A program made the translations under genes and the position numbers. Positions 43,412-51,560 of a DNA stretch of 64,000 nucleotides are shown here, piece by piece. Position 1 is the stretch's first letter. Each line of letters begins with the position of its first letter. The notes beneath the pieces were generated by a model. It searched no databases. It saw only the letters and a list, made by a program, of their open reading frames with translations, and was not told the origin of the DNA. The stretch is from Cytobacillus oceanisediminis (GTDB lineage Bacteria; Bacillota; Bacilli; Bacillales; Cytobacillaceae), in NCBI RefSeq assembly GCF_007830235.1, contig NZ_VLKI01000007.1, positions 1 through 64,000 of the forward strand, given 5' to 3'.

Positions 43412-43449
43412 TTGTCTGAAAATTAAATATATGGTATATTGTATACCAA
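43412..43449 (+). promoter_or_regulatory. sigma-A promoter with GTATAC operator, site 12
   Basis: TTGTCT (43412-43417), a 17-base spacer and TATATT (43435-43440), directly followed by GTATAC (43441-43446) inside ATT-GTATAC-CAA. The operator covers the start point of the second ferredoxin transcript. Confidence 0.78.
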
Positions 43450-43477
43450 GAGGAAGAATTAAAGGAGGAAGTCAACT

Positions 43478-43828
43478 ATGCCAAAGATTAATTTTATTAA
43501 TAGCAATAAACAGTTAGAGGTACCTGAAGATTCAAATATTTTAAGAATGTCACTCCGCTATGATGGAGAGCTTCCAAATCGCTGCGGAGGCGGTATTTGC
43601 GGCAATTGTGTTTTTAAAGCAGAAGAAGGATCCGAATACCTGGATAATGTCAAAGTTCAGGAACGAAGAAAACTAGGAGAAGAGTGGCTCAGCAAAGGCT
43701 ATCGCTTAGGATGCCAAACTTTCGTAACAAACGGGGATATCTCCATTTCATGGGATGATCAAGTCACAGACGTGGTGAAGAAAAGAAAGCCGGATAAATT
43801 AAAGCCGACAGTATCTGCAAGCAACTGA
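43478..43828 (+). CDS. [2Fe-2S] ferredoxin 2
   Basis: A 116-residue plant-type ferredoxin with ligands Cys36, Cys41, Cys44 and Cys79 (C-x4-C-x2-C-x34-C). It is clearly divergent from ferredoxin 1 apart from the cluster region, so the two are not a recent duplication and may serve different steps. AAAGGAGG precedes the ATG. It stands alone behind GTATAC site 12, with palindromic element copy D after it. Confidence 0.92.
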   Translation: MPKINFINSNKQLEVPEDSNILRMSLRYDGELPNRCGGGICGNCVFKAEEGSEYLDNVKVQERRKLGEEWLSKGYRLGCQTFVTNGDISISWDDQVTDVVKKRKPDKLKPTVSASN

Positions 43829-43945
43829 TCATCAGCATTTCAAACTGTAATGGACGAATATTAGCGGCATCGCCCACTACGGATTGAAAGAGTATAAAAG
43901 AATCTTAATACGAGGCTTGTTAGACGCAAAATTGATTATAGCACT

Positions 43946-44136
43946 CTGTTGATTGGAGTGGAAGGCACTAATCCCGCGAAAATGCATTCGTATTTTCTTC
44001 GTGCGGTGTTTACTCGGGGAAGCTTTCAATGTCCTGCGGGAGGAGCGAGTCAAAGGGAGACCCCGCAGGGCGCAAGCGCCGAGGAGGCTCCCGGACCGCC
44101 CACGGTTCGCTGAGCGCCTGGAACGGAAATCAACAG
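43946..44136. repeat. GC-rich palindromic element, copy D, with an insertion
   Basis: Ends CTGTTGATT (43946-43954) and AATCAACAG (44128-44136). It shares the CTGCGGGAGGAGCGAG, GAGACCCCGCAGG and GAGGAGGCTCCCGG blocks. Relative to copy C it has about 60 extra bases after GGAAGGC, including a small hairpin around 43980-44005. The flanking gap holds nothing else I can name. Confidence 0.9.
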
Positions 44137-44178
44137 ACAAGCTTAAAAGCTCTAAATTAAATATAAGAGGGTGAAATT

Positions 44179-44376
44179 ATGTGGGTTTGCAACAGTCATC
44201 TAAAGGAAGTCATGATGCTATTAGAAACGCCTCATATCAGAAAAGCTCCATATCAAATCAAATGCTCGCTGTGTGAAAATCATGCTTTTGCCAAAGTCTA
44301 TTATACTCACCGCTCTTTCAAGTTCACTAAAAAACTATATTCTTCATTAAAACAAAGTGTTTCCCAGGAGGCTTAG
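44179..44376 (+). CDS. small protein with CxxC motif, 65 residues
   Basis: I do not recognise this family. GAGGGTG lies six bases before the ATG at 44179. The product has CNSH near the start and CSLCENHA near residue 29, which could form a small zinc site, and a basic C-terminal half. It is followed after two bases by the RidA gene, so the two are co-translated. Confidence 0.65.
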   Translation: MWVCNSHLKEVMMLLETPHIRKAPYQIKCSLCENHAFAKVYYTHRSFKFTKKLYSSLKQSVSQEA

Positions 44377-44378
44377 AA

Positions 44379-44849
44379 ATGGAAGGGTTAAAAAAGGGGA
44401 TTGAAGAAAGACTGGAAGAGTTAAATATACAGCTTCCTGTTCTGGTTGATATTAAGATGCCCTTTGAATCGGGTGTCATCTCAGGAAATACGGTATTCTT
44501 ATCCGGACAAACGCCAAGAGTAAATGGCGCTCAGAAGTACACCGGGACTGTTGGAGCAGACATCAGCATTGAAGAAGCGCAGGAAGCTGCGAGAATTTGT
44601 ACGTTAAATTTGCTGGCAGCCCTTAAAGGAATCATTGGAGATTTAAATAAAGTCAAAAGAATTATCAAAATGGATGGTTATGTTGCTGCAACAAGCGATT
44701 TTAAAGAACATCCTGCCGTCATTAATGCCGCCTCTGACCTGCTGCACGACATTTTCGGGAAAGAAAAAGGACATGCACGCAAAGCAGTGGGAATGGCTTC
44801 CCTGCCTGGAGGGGCTCCGGTGGAAATTGAAATGATCGTTGAAATTTAA
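44379..44849 (+). CDS. RidA-family enamine/imine deaminase
   Basis: A 156-residue member of the YjgF/YER057c/UK114 family, which hydrolyses reactive enamines and imines to keto acids and ammonia. It is slightly longer than canonical RidA (about 128). It resembles the subgroup found in catabolic operons for amino or heterocyclic compounds, with VFLSGQTPRVNG and GASLPGGAPVEIEMIVEI-like ends. AGGAGG precedes the ATG. It may act on an imine made by the aspartate dehydrogenase or by the diiron enzyme pathway. Confidence 0.87.
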   Translation: MEGLKKGIEERLEELNIQLPVLVDIKMPFESGVISGNTVFLSGQTPRVNGAQKYTGTVGADISIEEAQEAARICTLNLLAALKGIIGDLNKVKRIIKMDGYVAATSDFKEHPAVINAASDLLHDIFGKEKGHARKAVGMASLPGGAPVEIEMIVEI

Positions 44850-44871
44850 TAACTTTAATATCCTTTTTATG

Positions 44872-44901
44872 GGCTGCTCAATTGCATGAGCAGCTTTTTT
44901 A
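44872..44901 (+). terminator. terminator of the RidA unit
   Basis: GCTGCTCA pairs with TGAGCAGC around a six-base loop, then six T. Confidence 0.88.
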
Positions 44902-45106
44902 TTTGCGAATCCATTCACAATATGGAAATTCTACGAAAAAATAAAAACAAGGACAAAGTCTCATCTAAAAATTCTCTTTCCAAGTAATCTGCTAGAAAAA
45001 TGTCTTTATACCTACAAAAAATAGGATAATATTACCTTTTCAATATTTTCTAAATATTTTAATATTTTCCTGGTAATAACTATTTTACTATTTTAGGAGG
45101 AAATAT

Positions 45107-46504
45107 ATGAAAAAGAAACCAATTTTAACAATTGCTTTAGCTGCAGGATTAGCGGTAAGTTCACTGGGGGCACAAGTATACGCAAAACCTGTCGATTTAC
45201 AGCAGGTTCAGCCTTTCAATGTGTTCGATAACAAGGTCGTAAACAATATTAATGTTGATAATATATATAATAATATAGAATATCTATCACGGACTCCGCG
45301 TGTAGCCGGAACGGTAGAAGAGCAAAATGCAATTAAATATGTGAAAGAGCAATTTGAATCTTATGGCTATGAGACCAAACTCCAGGAATTCCAGTTTTAT
45401 GGCTACACGGCGCCAACTACTGTTGAATTAAGCGTTGACGGATATGAAGGGAATCTGGAACCTAAATCCTTTACATATGGCATGGATGGAGATGTAACGG
45501 GTGAATTGGTGTTCATTGGTTTGGGGACAAAAGCGGAAGTCGAGGGGCTGGATTTAACTGGAAAAATTGCCCTTGTTGAGCGAGGTGCCATCTCATTTGC
45601 TGATAAGGTTTTAAACGCTGCAGCTCAAGGTGCTGAAGGTGTCATTATTTTTAACAATGCAGATGGAGTAATTAATGGCACTCTTGGTGGACCAAATGAT
45701 GCCTATGTTCCTGTTGTTTCTATTACAAGGGACGCTGGACAAGCTATTTTGGCAGATTTAAATAACGGGGAGACTTTAACAGCAACTGTTAATATCGAGG
45801 GTGCTGAAGGCGGAATCAGAACTTCACACAACGTAATTGCTACAAAGGCGTCAACAAACAAAAATAAAGGGACAAATGATATCGTCGCAATCGGTGCTCA
45901 TCATGATTCTGTTCCAGGTGCACCAGGCGCGAACGACGATGCATCCGGCACATCCATGACACTCGAACTTGCACGTATATTAAAAGATCTTCCTACTGAT
46001 AAAGAGCTCCGGTTCATGACATTTGGTGCAGAAGAGCTTGGATTGATCGGGTCCCGCTATTATGCAAGCCAGCTTTCTGAAGAAGAAAAGAAGCGATTTG
46101 TAGGCTACTTTAATCTTGATATGGTGGGCAGCCGTGATGCTGGCGACCTCGTTATAAATACAGTGGATGGAAATGATAACGTCGTTTCAAGTCATGCACA
46201 GGCATCTAGTGCCCGCTTAAACGGTGAACCAACTCCGATTCAGCCTGGCAGAAGCAGTGACCATGTTTCATTCTATGAAGTTGGGATTCCTTCAGCTTCC
46301 TTTATCCATAGAGCCCTGGAGCCTTGGTATCACACTCCGGAAGATACAATTGATAAAATCAGCAAGGAAAAGCTGCAAGACGTTGCTGAAATTGTAGGAA
46401 CGGCTGTATATGATCTTGTCCGTCCTGAAAACCATGGGCCAGAAGCGGTGAAAGGCAAGGAGCAAAAAGTTCCTCATCTTTATCACGAGCAGGACATCCA
46501 ATAA
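45107..46504 (+). CDS. ywaD: secreted M28 aminopeptidase with PA domain (YwaD-like)
   Basis: An extracellular double-zinc aminopeptidase of 465 residues. A signal peptide covers 1-26 (VYA then KP). A PA insert lies at about 130-225, and the M28 catalytic domain starts near 240. Zinc-site parts are AHHDS (265-268), NDDASG (276-281), the catalytic AEELG near 311, NLDMVG and WYHTPEDT near 430. B. subtilis YwaD has the same layout. AGGAGG precedes the ATG. It is monocistronic. Confidence 0.92.
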   Translation: MKKKPILTIALAAGLAVSSLGAQVYAKPVDLQQVQPFNVFDNKVVNNINVDNIYNNIEYLSRTPRVAGTVEEQNAIKYVKEQFESYGYETKLQEFQFYGYTAPTTVELSVDGYEGNLEPKSFTYGMDGDVTGELVFIGLGTKAEVEGLDLTGKIALVERGAISFADKVLNAAAQGAEGVIIFNNADGVINGTLGGPNDAYVPVVSITRDAGQAILADLNNGETLTATVNIEGAEGGIRTSHNVIATKASTNKNKGTNDIVAIGAHHDSVPGAPGANDDASGTSMTLELARILKDLPTDKELRFMTFGAEELGLIGSRYYASQLSEEEKKRFVGYFNLDMVGSRDAGDLVINTVDGNDNVVSSHAQASSARLNGEPTPIQPGRSSDHVSFYEVGIPSASFIHRALEPWYHTPEDTIDKISKEKLQDVAEIVGTAVYDLVRPENHGPEAVKGKEQKVPHLYHEQDIQ

Positions 46505-46515
46505 TTCTTATATTA

Positions 46516-46556
46516 AACCAGGAGCTTCCCGAAAAAGGAGGTTACCTGGTTTTTTC
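46516..46556 (+). terminator. terminator of the aminopeptidase gene
   Basis: AACCAGG pairs with CCTGGTT, extended inwards by GCTTCC/GGAGGT, then six T. Confidence 0.8.
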
Positions 46557-46886
46557 ATTAAAAGCTTCTTGAATATGAAATTTTGACCAAACTCGCTGTG
46601 AGCACAGCAGTGGAAAATTTATATGGATGTTTTCATAAGATAAAATGATCATTACTCAGATTGCTTTTGGCTGTTGACCAGGGAGCGCGAAATTCTTTTC
46701 TCTGGAGAGGGTTAGATTTTTCCCTAATAACCGTGATGGAATGAAATAATTAATAAATTTGGAGGGTCTGCTGGATGTTGGCTGTTAAGCTGGAGAGCAG
46801 CCTTTTTAATATTTTAAGATAAGAAAAAAAGGGTTCTATTTATTTTTACCGAATTAAGTAAGAAAGCAACCTTAGGGGGAGATCTT
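46557..46886. other. intergenic region with an isolated hairpin
   Basis: No gene is visible. At 46780-46807 GGCTG and CAGCC frame TTAAGCTGGAGAG and are followed by five T, a terminator-like hairpin. It shares GGCTGTTAAGCT with the hairpin at 35928. Promoter elements for the next operon are not clear. Confidence 0.5.
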
Positions 46887-47756
46887 TTGCAAACACTAAA
46901 AAAAATCACCGATAGATTTTGGTACCAGACCCCTGTTTCAGAGACGGACAGGCCCATTTTAGGCGCGGTAATTGGTGACAAGATGACGCTGATGATTGAT
47001 GCAGGCAATTCCGAGGCACATGCAAGTTATTTTTTAAGTGAGCTAGAGAAGCATCATATACCGGCACCAAGTATGGCGGTGCTGACACACTGGCATTGGG
47101 ACCATATTTTCGGATTGCCGGCACTCGATATGCTTTCAATCGCATCAAGCCTTACTAAAACAGAAATGGAGAGGCTAAAGCCATTTCAATGGACAGATGA
47201 AGCATTGGATGAACGAGTAAGATCAGGAGTCGAGATTGAATTTTGCGCAAGCGCGATCAAAAAAGAGTTTGGCAGTGACCGGGATATTAAGATTAAGCTG
47301 CCTGACATTACTTTCGAGAAAAGGCTAGAAATCGACCTTGGGGGTGTTACTTGCCAATTGCAGCATGTTGGAGGGGACCATTCTGCCGATTCTGTAGTGG
47401 TATATATTAAGGAAGAAAAAATTTTATTTTTGGGAGATGCCATTTATGCGAATCTTTATTCAAGTAAATGGAATTTCACTTCAGGACGAATGCTCAAGTT
47501 ATTGGACTCTATCGAAAAGTTCGATGCTGATACTTATATTCTTTCCCACTGGAAAGCACTCTCAAGAGCTGAATATATGCAAGAAGCAGAATTGCTTAGA
47601 AAGGCTGCTCAACTAACCATGCAACTGAATGGGGAAAAGGCAGAAATAAAGAAAGCTTATAGAGCTTATAAAAACCGCGAACTGAATGAAAATGAACTTG
47701 AGGTTATTGAGTATTTTGTAAATGGCTACGACCTTGAACAGAAAAAGGAGCTTTAA
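46887..47756 (+). CDS. metallo-beta-lactamase fold hydrolase
   Basis: A 289-residue dinuclear-metal hydrolase. The signature THWHWDHIFG places His68, His70, Asp72 and His73 as ligands. The other ligands lie in GGDHSADS, LGDAIY and LSHWK. The start is TTG at 46887 behind GGGGGAG. The next gene begins two bases after the stop, so it belongs to a four-gene operon with a peptidase, an isomerase and a reductase. Substrate unknown; glyoxalase-II-like or lactonase activity are options. Confidence 0.87.
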   Translation: MQTLKKITDRFWYQTPVSETDRPILGAVIGDKMTLMIDAGNSEAHASYFLSELEKHHIPAPSMAVLTHWHWDHIFGLPALDMLSIASSLTKTEMERLKPFQWTDEALDERVRSGVEIEFCASAIKKEFGSDRDIKIKLPDITFEKRLEIDLGGVTCQLQHVGGDHSADSVVVYIKEEKILFLGDAIYANLYSSKWNFTSGRMLKLLDSIEKFDADTYILSHWKALSRAEYMQEAELLRKAAQLTMQLNGEKAEIKKAYRAYKNRELNENELEVIEYFVNGYDLEQKKEL

Positions 47757-47758
47757 AA

Positions 47759-48820
47759 ATGATTGAATTATTAAAAACACTGACAAATCTATCGGAGCCA
47801 TGCGGGTATGAGCACGCTGTTTCTTATTATATAAAAGAGTATCTGGAAGATAAAACGGACTCTGTCATGATCGATCCAATCGGCAATGTAATTGCACGCA
47901 AGAAAGGCAGCAAGCCGGGACCTGCTATCTTATTAACTGCCCATATGGATGAAATCGGCTTTATGATAAAAAAGATTGAGTCAAACGGCTTGCTCCGTTT
48001 TGAAAAATTAGGTGGAAACGATGACCGCATCCTTCTTGCCCAGCCTGTAAAAGTAATGGGAACTGAAGGTGAGGTGCACGGGGTTATCGGCACAATGTCT
48101 GCTCATTATGTAAAATTTGATGATCCCAATAAAGTGAGAAAGCATTCGCAAATGTATATTGATATTGGCGCTTCATCAAAAGAGGAAGCGGAAGAAATGG
48201 GGATTGAAGTCGGAACACCCGTAACCTGGGGTACGGAATTCCTGGTATTTGGCCCTGAAGGAAGCAGGAAAATTCGTTCGAAGGCGCTGGATGATCGGGC
48301 AGGATGCGCCGTTTTAATACAAGCTCTCGATGAATTAAAAGATTCCACTTTTGCTGGCGAATTGATATTACTGTTCGCTGTTCAGGAGGAAGTCGGGTTA
48401 AGAGGAGCCAAAACAGCTGCAGAACATATACAGGCTGATGCAGCCATTGCCATTGATACGACTGCAGTCAGTGATACACCGGAAGAAACAATGGATGGAA
48501 GCCTCGGGCTGAGCCGGGGAGCGGGCATAAAGGTGATGGATTTCAGTTTGATTGTTCATAAAACAATGAAAGACATGCTTGTTAAGATAGCAAAGGAAAA
48601 TTCCATTCCGTTTCAGCTTGAAGTGTTCCCTGGAATCGGCACAGACGGGGGTGCGGTCGCTTATGCAAACAAAGGCATTCCGACGGGCGTTCTCTCCATT
48701 CCATCCCGGTATGCTCATTCGCCTGTTGAAGTAATTGATTACACTGATCTTGAAGCAACTAAGGATTTGGTTAAAGCTTTTATCTTAAATCTCGAGGAAG
48801 ATCAGAAGTTTCCTTTTTAA
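47759..48820 (+). CDS. M42-family metallopeptidase (FrvX-like)
   Basis: A 353-residue cytosolic aminopeptidase of the tetrahedral TET type. Visible metal-site segments are AHMDEIGFMI near 60-70, KALDDRAGC near 178, the catalytic QEEVGLRGA near 211 and a late GTDGGA. It forms part of the tight operon. Some relatives are annotated as endoglucanase or as FrvX in sugar operons, and a peptidase role is the safest reading. Confidence 0.88.
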   Translation: MIELLKTLTNLSEPCGYEHAVSYYIKEYLEDKTDSVMIDPIGNVIARKKGSKPGPAILLTAHMDEIGFMIKKIESNGLLRFEKLGGNDDRILLAQPVKVMGTEGEVHGVIGTMSAHYVKFDDPNKVRKHSQMYIDIGASSKEEAEEMGIEVGTPVTWGTEFLVFGPEGSRKIRSKALDDRAGCAVLIQALDELKDSTFAGELILLFAVQEEVGLRGAKTAAEHIQADAAIAIDTTAVSDTPEETMDGSLGLSRGAGIKVMDFSLIVHKTMKDMLVKIAKENSIPFQLEVFPGIGTDGGAVAYANKGIPTGVLSIPSRYAHSPVEVIDYTDLEATKDLVKAFILNLEEDQKFPF

Positions 48821-48835
48821 TAACTGGAGGTTGTA

Positions 48836-49618
48836 ATGAATAAATTTGCTGTTAATCTTTCAACCATTTTTACAGAAGTGCCTTTTTTGGAGCGTTTTAA
48901 AAAAACGGTCGAATCTGGCTTTTCAAAAGTAGAGTGCCAGTTTCCGTATGCTTTTTCAAAAGAAGAAGTCAAAAAGGAGCTTGAAAGGAATCAGCTATCA
49001 ATGGTTTTGATCAATTTGCCGCCTGGCGATTGGGAAAAAGGAGACAGGGGAATTGCGGCAATACCAAACCGGACGGCAGAGTTCAAAAAGTCGGTGGATG
49101 AAGCCATTCGCTATGCTCAAACGCTGGATGCTGACAAGGTCCACTGTATGGCTGGAATCGTTGCAGAAAGTGATCTGGAAAAAGCAAGGCAGGTCTTTAT
49201 GGATAATCTTTTATATGCTGGAACAGAGATGGCGAAGTATGGCATTACTTTGCTTATTGAACCGATCAATCCTTATGATATGCCAGGATACTTCTTAAAT
49301 AACATCGATCAAGCCGTGGAAATCATTGATGTCATTGGCTTGCCTAATGTAAAGCTGCAATTTGATTTTTATCATATTGAGAGAATTCATGGGAATCCTC
49401 TGAAAATCTATCAACAATATAAGGATCTCGTGGGCCATGTGCAGATTGCCGATCATCCAGGGAGGAATGAGCCTGGAACTGGCGGAATGAATTATAAGGA
49501 TATCTTCGAGTATCTGAATGAATCTTATAAAGGCGAAATTGGCCTTGAATATAATCCTCAGGGCCGAAGCGAAGAGAGCTTTAAGTGGATCAAATCAGCA
49601 GAAAAAGGAGGAGCCTAG
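48836..49618 (+). CDS. TIM-barrel isomerase, hydroxypyruvate isomerase-like
   Basis: A 260-residue xylose-isomerase-like barrel. Metal-binding glutamates are in LLIEPINPYD near 140-150 and EYNPQGRS near the C-terminus, and the DFYHIER and VGHVQIADHPGRNEPGTG segments are typical of hydroxypyruvate isomerase (Hyi/OtnI-like). It would interconvert hydroxypyruvate and tartronate semialdehyde. The next gene encodes a tartronate-semialdehyde-reductase-like enzyme, which fits. Confidence 0.87.
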   Translation: MNKFAVNLSTIFTEVPFLERFKKTVESGFSKVECQFPYAFSKEEVKKELERNQLSMVLINLPPGDWEKGDRGIAAIPNRTAEFKKSVDEAIRYAQTLDADKVHCMAGIVAESDLEKARQVFMDNLLYAGTEMAKYGITLLIEPINPYDMPGYFLNNIDQAVEIIDVIGLPNVKLQFDFYHIERIHGNPLKIYQQYKDLVGHVQIADHPGRNEPGTGGMNYKDIFEYLNESYKGEIGLEYNPQGRSEESFKWIKSAEKGGA

Positions 49619-49619
49619 C

Positions 49620-50513
49620 ATGAAAATTGGCTTTATCGGTACCGGGGTAATGGGTTCGCGGATGGCAAAGCGTCTCCTGGATCGTGAATTTCAAGTATAC
49701 ATTTACAATCGGACAGTTGAAAAAGCGAAACCCCTTTTGGAGCAGGGAGCCTTATATGCTGAATCCATCAGTTCCCTTGCCAGCCGATGTGATGTCATTT
49801 GTACATGCTTATCGATGCCTGAAGATGTCAATGAGGTATACACAGGCCCGGACGGCATTATCGAGAATGCCCGGCCTGGAACGGTCTGCATTGATTTGAC
49901 ATCCGTAGGGGCTGATACGAGTAAAACCATTTTCGGGCAGGCAAACGCGAAAGGAATCAGCTATCTCGACTCTCCTGTAAGCGGAGGGCCGGAAGGAGCG
50001 GAAAACGGCACTTTAACCATCATGGTTGGCGGTGAGAAGGATGCTTTTGAAAAAGCAAAACCGATCCTGGAGGTGCTTGGTGAAACGATAGAATATCTCG
50101 GCCAGCCAGGTTCAGGCAGCATTGCCAAGCTGATTAACCAGTATCTTGTTGCTGTCCATTCACTCGCAGCATCAGAGGCAATGGTTGCCGGGGCTGCATA
50201 TGGTTTGGATTCCGAACAGCTGTTTAACATTTTAAAAGTAAGCTATGGAGACAGCCGAATCCTGCGGAGGCATATGGAACAGTACGTATTTGACCGAAAT
50301 TTCGAGCCTGGCGGAGCAGTGAAATACGTCCATAAAGATGTCCGTCTGGCCAACCAGCTTCTGCATGAAGCAGGGCTAGAACGATACACAGGGCAGTTGG
50401 CTGAACAAGCTTTTAAAAAGGCAGCAGAAAAAGGGCTGGATGACCTGGATATGTCTGCAGTCATTCAGCCGCTGGAGGAGCAAGCCAGGGTTGTTGTTAA
50501 AAGGAATAAATAG
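49620..50513 (+). CDS. 2-hydroxy-3-oxopropionate reductase-like (GarR/HIBADH family)
   Basis: A 297-residue NAD(P)-dependent dehydrogenase. The dinucleotide motif GFIGTGVMGSRM lies at 4-15, the substrate motif DSPVSGGPEGAENGTL near 118-133 and the catalytic lysine in GSGSIAKLINQ near 170. It reduces tartronate semialdehyde to glycerate, or a similar beta-hydroxy acid. I chose the ATG at 49620 because AGGAGG precedes it, one base after the isomerase stop; the longer frame overlaps the isomerase gene. Confidence 0.9.
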   Translation: MKIGFIGTGVMGSRMAKRLLDREFQVYIYNRTVEKAKPLLEQGALYAESISSLASRCDVICTCLSMPEDVNEVYTGPDGIIENARPGTVCIDLTSVGADTSKTIFGQANAKGISYLDSPVSGGPEGAENGTLTIMVGGEKDAFEKAKPILEVLGETIEYLGQPGSGSIAKLINQYLVAVHSLAASEAMVAGAAYGLDSEQLFNILKVSYGDSRILRRHMEQYVFDRNFEPGGAVKYVHKDVRLANQLLHEAGLERYTGQLAEQAFKKAAEKGLDDLDMSAVIQPLEEQARVVVKRNK

Positions 50514-50547
50514 GTAGGGCTTATTCATTATAATTCATTAAAACATT

Positions 50548-50574
50548 AACGGAGGCGCAGAGTCTCCGTTTTTA
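50548..50574 (+). terminator. terminator of the four-gene operon
   Basis: AACGGAG pairs with CTCCGTT, followed by five T. Confidence 0.85.
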
Positions 50575-50614
50575 TTATTCCAACCTTTGTATTAGTAGAA
50601 TGTTGGTATGAAGC

Positions 50615-50712
50615 GAAGTGACCGATATAATTCAAATCTGACCGTTAAATCGGAAAAATGACCGATATATCAAGAATCTGACCGATAAACATAAAAAACT
50701 GACCGATAAATC
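50615..50712. repeat. 20-21-bp short tandem array (TGACCGATA)
   Basis: TGACCG begins at 50619, 50639, 50659, 50679 and 50700, spacings of 20, 20, 20 and 21 bases. Four of five are followed by ATA and then AT-rich filler. The sequence is unrelated to the array at 33978. The rest of the gap up to 50840 shows only an AT-rich promoter-like stretch. Confidence 0.9.
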
Positions 50713-50840
50713 TTTATCAGTAAAAAAATAGCCCTTTGAAATCTAGTGAAGTATATAAAAATAATCACCATTTTGCTGTAATCCTATTAAATTAGTATAA
50801 TAGAAACATCTGAAATAATAGAAAAACTGGGAGAGCAGCG

Positions 50841-51515
50841 ATGAAGCGCAAAAAGAGTAAAAAACGGGTAAAAAGAAGTTCAAATATTGCTTTATTGTTA
50901 TTTTTTATTATTTTTTCCTTTGTATTGATCGATCAATTTTTACAAATGAAGGTAGAGGAAAAAGCAATTTCTTTCCTTCCTAATCCTGTAGCTGAAGATG
51001 TACAAAAATATACACCTATCCTTCAAAGGGAATTGGAAGAGGTAAATCTCGAAGAATATACCTTCGTTTTGGCGGCCATTATGCAGCAGGAAAGCAAAGG
51101 GAAGGGCGGAGACCCGATGCAGGCCTCTGAATCTGCGGGCTTGCCTCCTAACTCCATCAAGGATCCGGAACAGAGCATCAAACAGGGAGTAAAACATTTC
51201 AAGAGAGCTTTAAATTACGGAAACAAGAAAAATGTAGATTTTCCAACCGTAATCCAGGCTTATAATATGGGAATTGGGTATATTGACTTTGTAGCCAGTC
51301 AAGGCGGGAAGCATAGTGAAGAGATAGCCAAAGAGTTCTCACTTGCGCAGGCAGAAAAGAACCCTCAAGTTTATAACTGCGGCGGTGATAAAAATAACTT
51401 CCGCTACCCATATTGTTATGGGGACTTCACCTACACTACGAAAGTTACGAAAAATATAGAAAGTTTAACGGCAAGCAATTCCGGGAAAATTCCACAGGAT
51501 CTTTTGGATATTTAG
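50841..51515 (+). CDS. membrane-anchored lysozyme-like protein (CwlT N-domain type)
   Basis: A 224-residue cell-wall hydrolase with a short basic tail, one membrane helix at about 16-33 and an extracellular lysozyme-like domain. The catalytic glutamate is Glu84 in AAIMQQESKG, followed by the family's MQASES and NMGIGYIDF segments. Relatives cleave peptidoglycan glycan strands. GGGAGAG precedes the ATG. It is monocistronic. Confidence 0.85.
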   Translation: MKRKKSKKRVKRSSNIALLLFFIIFSFVLIDQFLQMKVEEKAISFLPNPVAEDVQKYTPILQRELEEVNLEEYTFVLAAIMQQESKGKGGDPMQASESAGLPPNSIKDPEQSIKQGVKHFKRALNYGNKKNVDFPTVIQAYNMGIGYIDFVASQGGKHSEEIAKEFSLAQAEKNPQVYNCGGDKNNFRYPYCYGDFTYTTKVTKNIESLTASNSGKIPQDLLDI

Positions 51516-51560
51516 CAAGCTGCCCCCTTCCTATTTTGGATGGGGGCAGCTTGCTTTTTC
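51514..51560 (+). terminator. terminator of the lysozyme-like gene
   Basis: AGCAAGCTGCCCCC pairs perfectly with GGGGGCAGCTTGCT, then five T. Confidence 0.93.
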
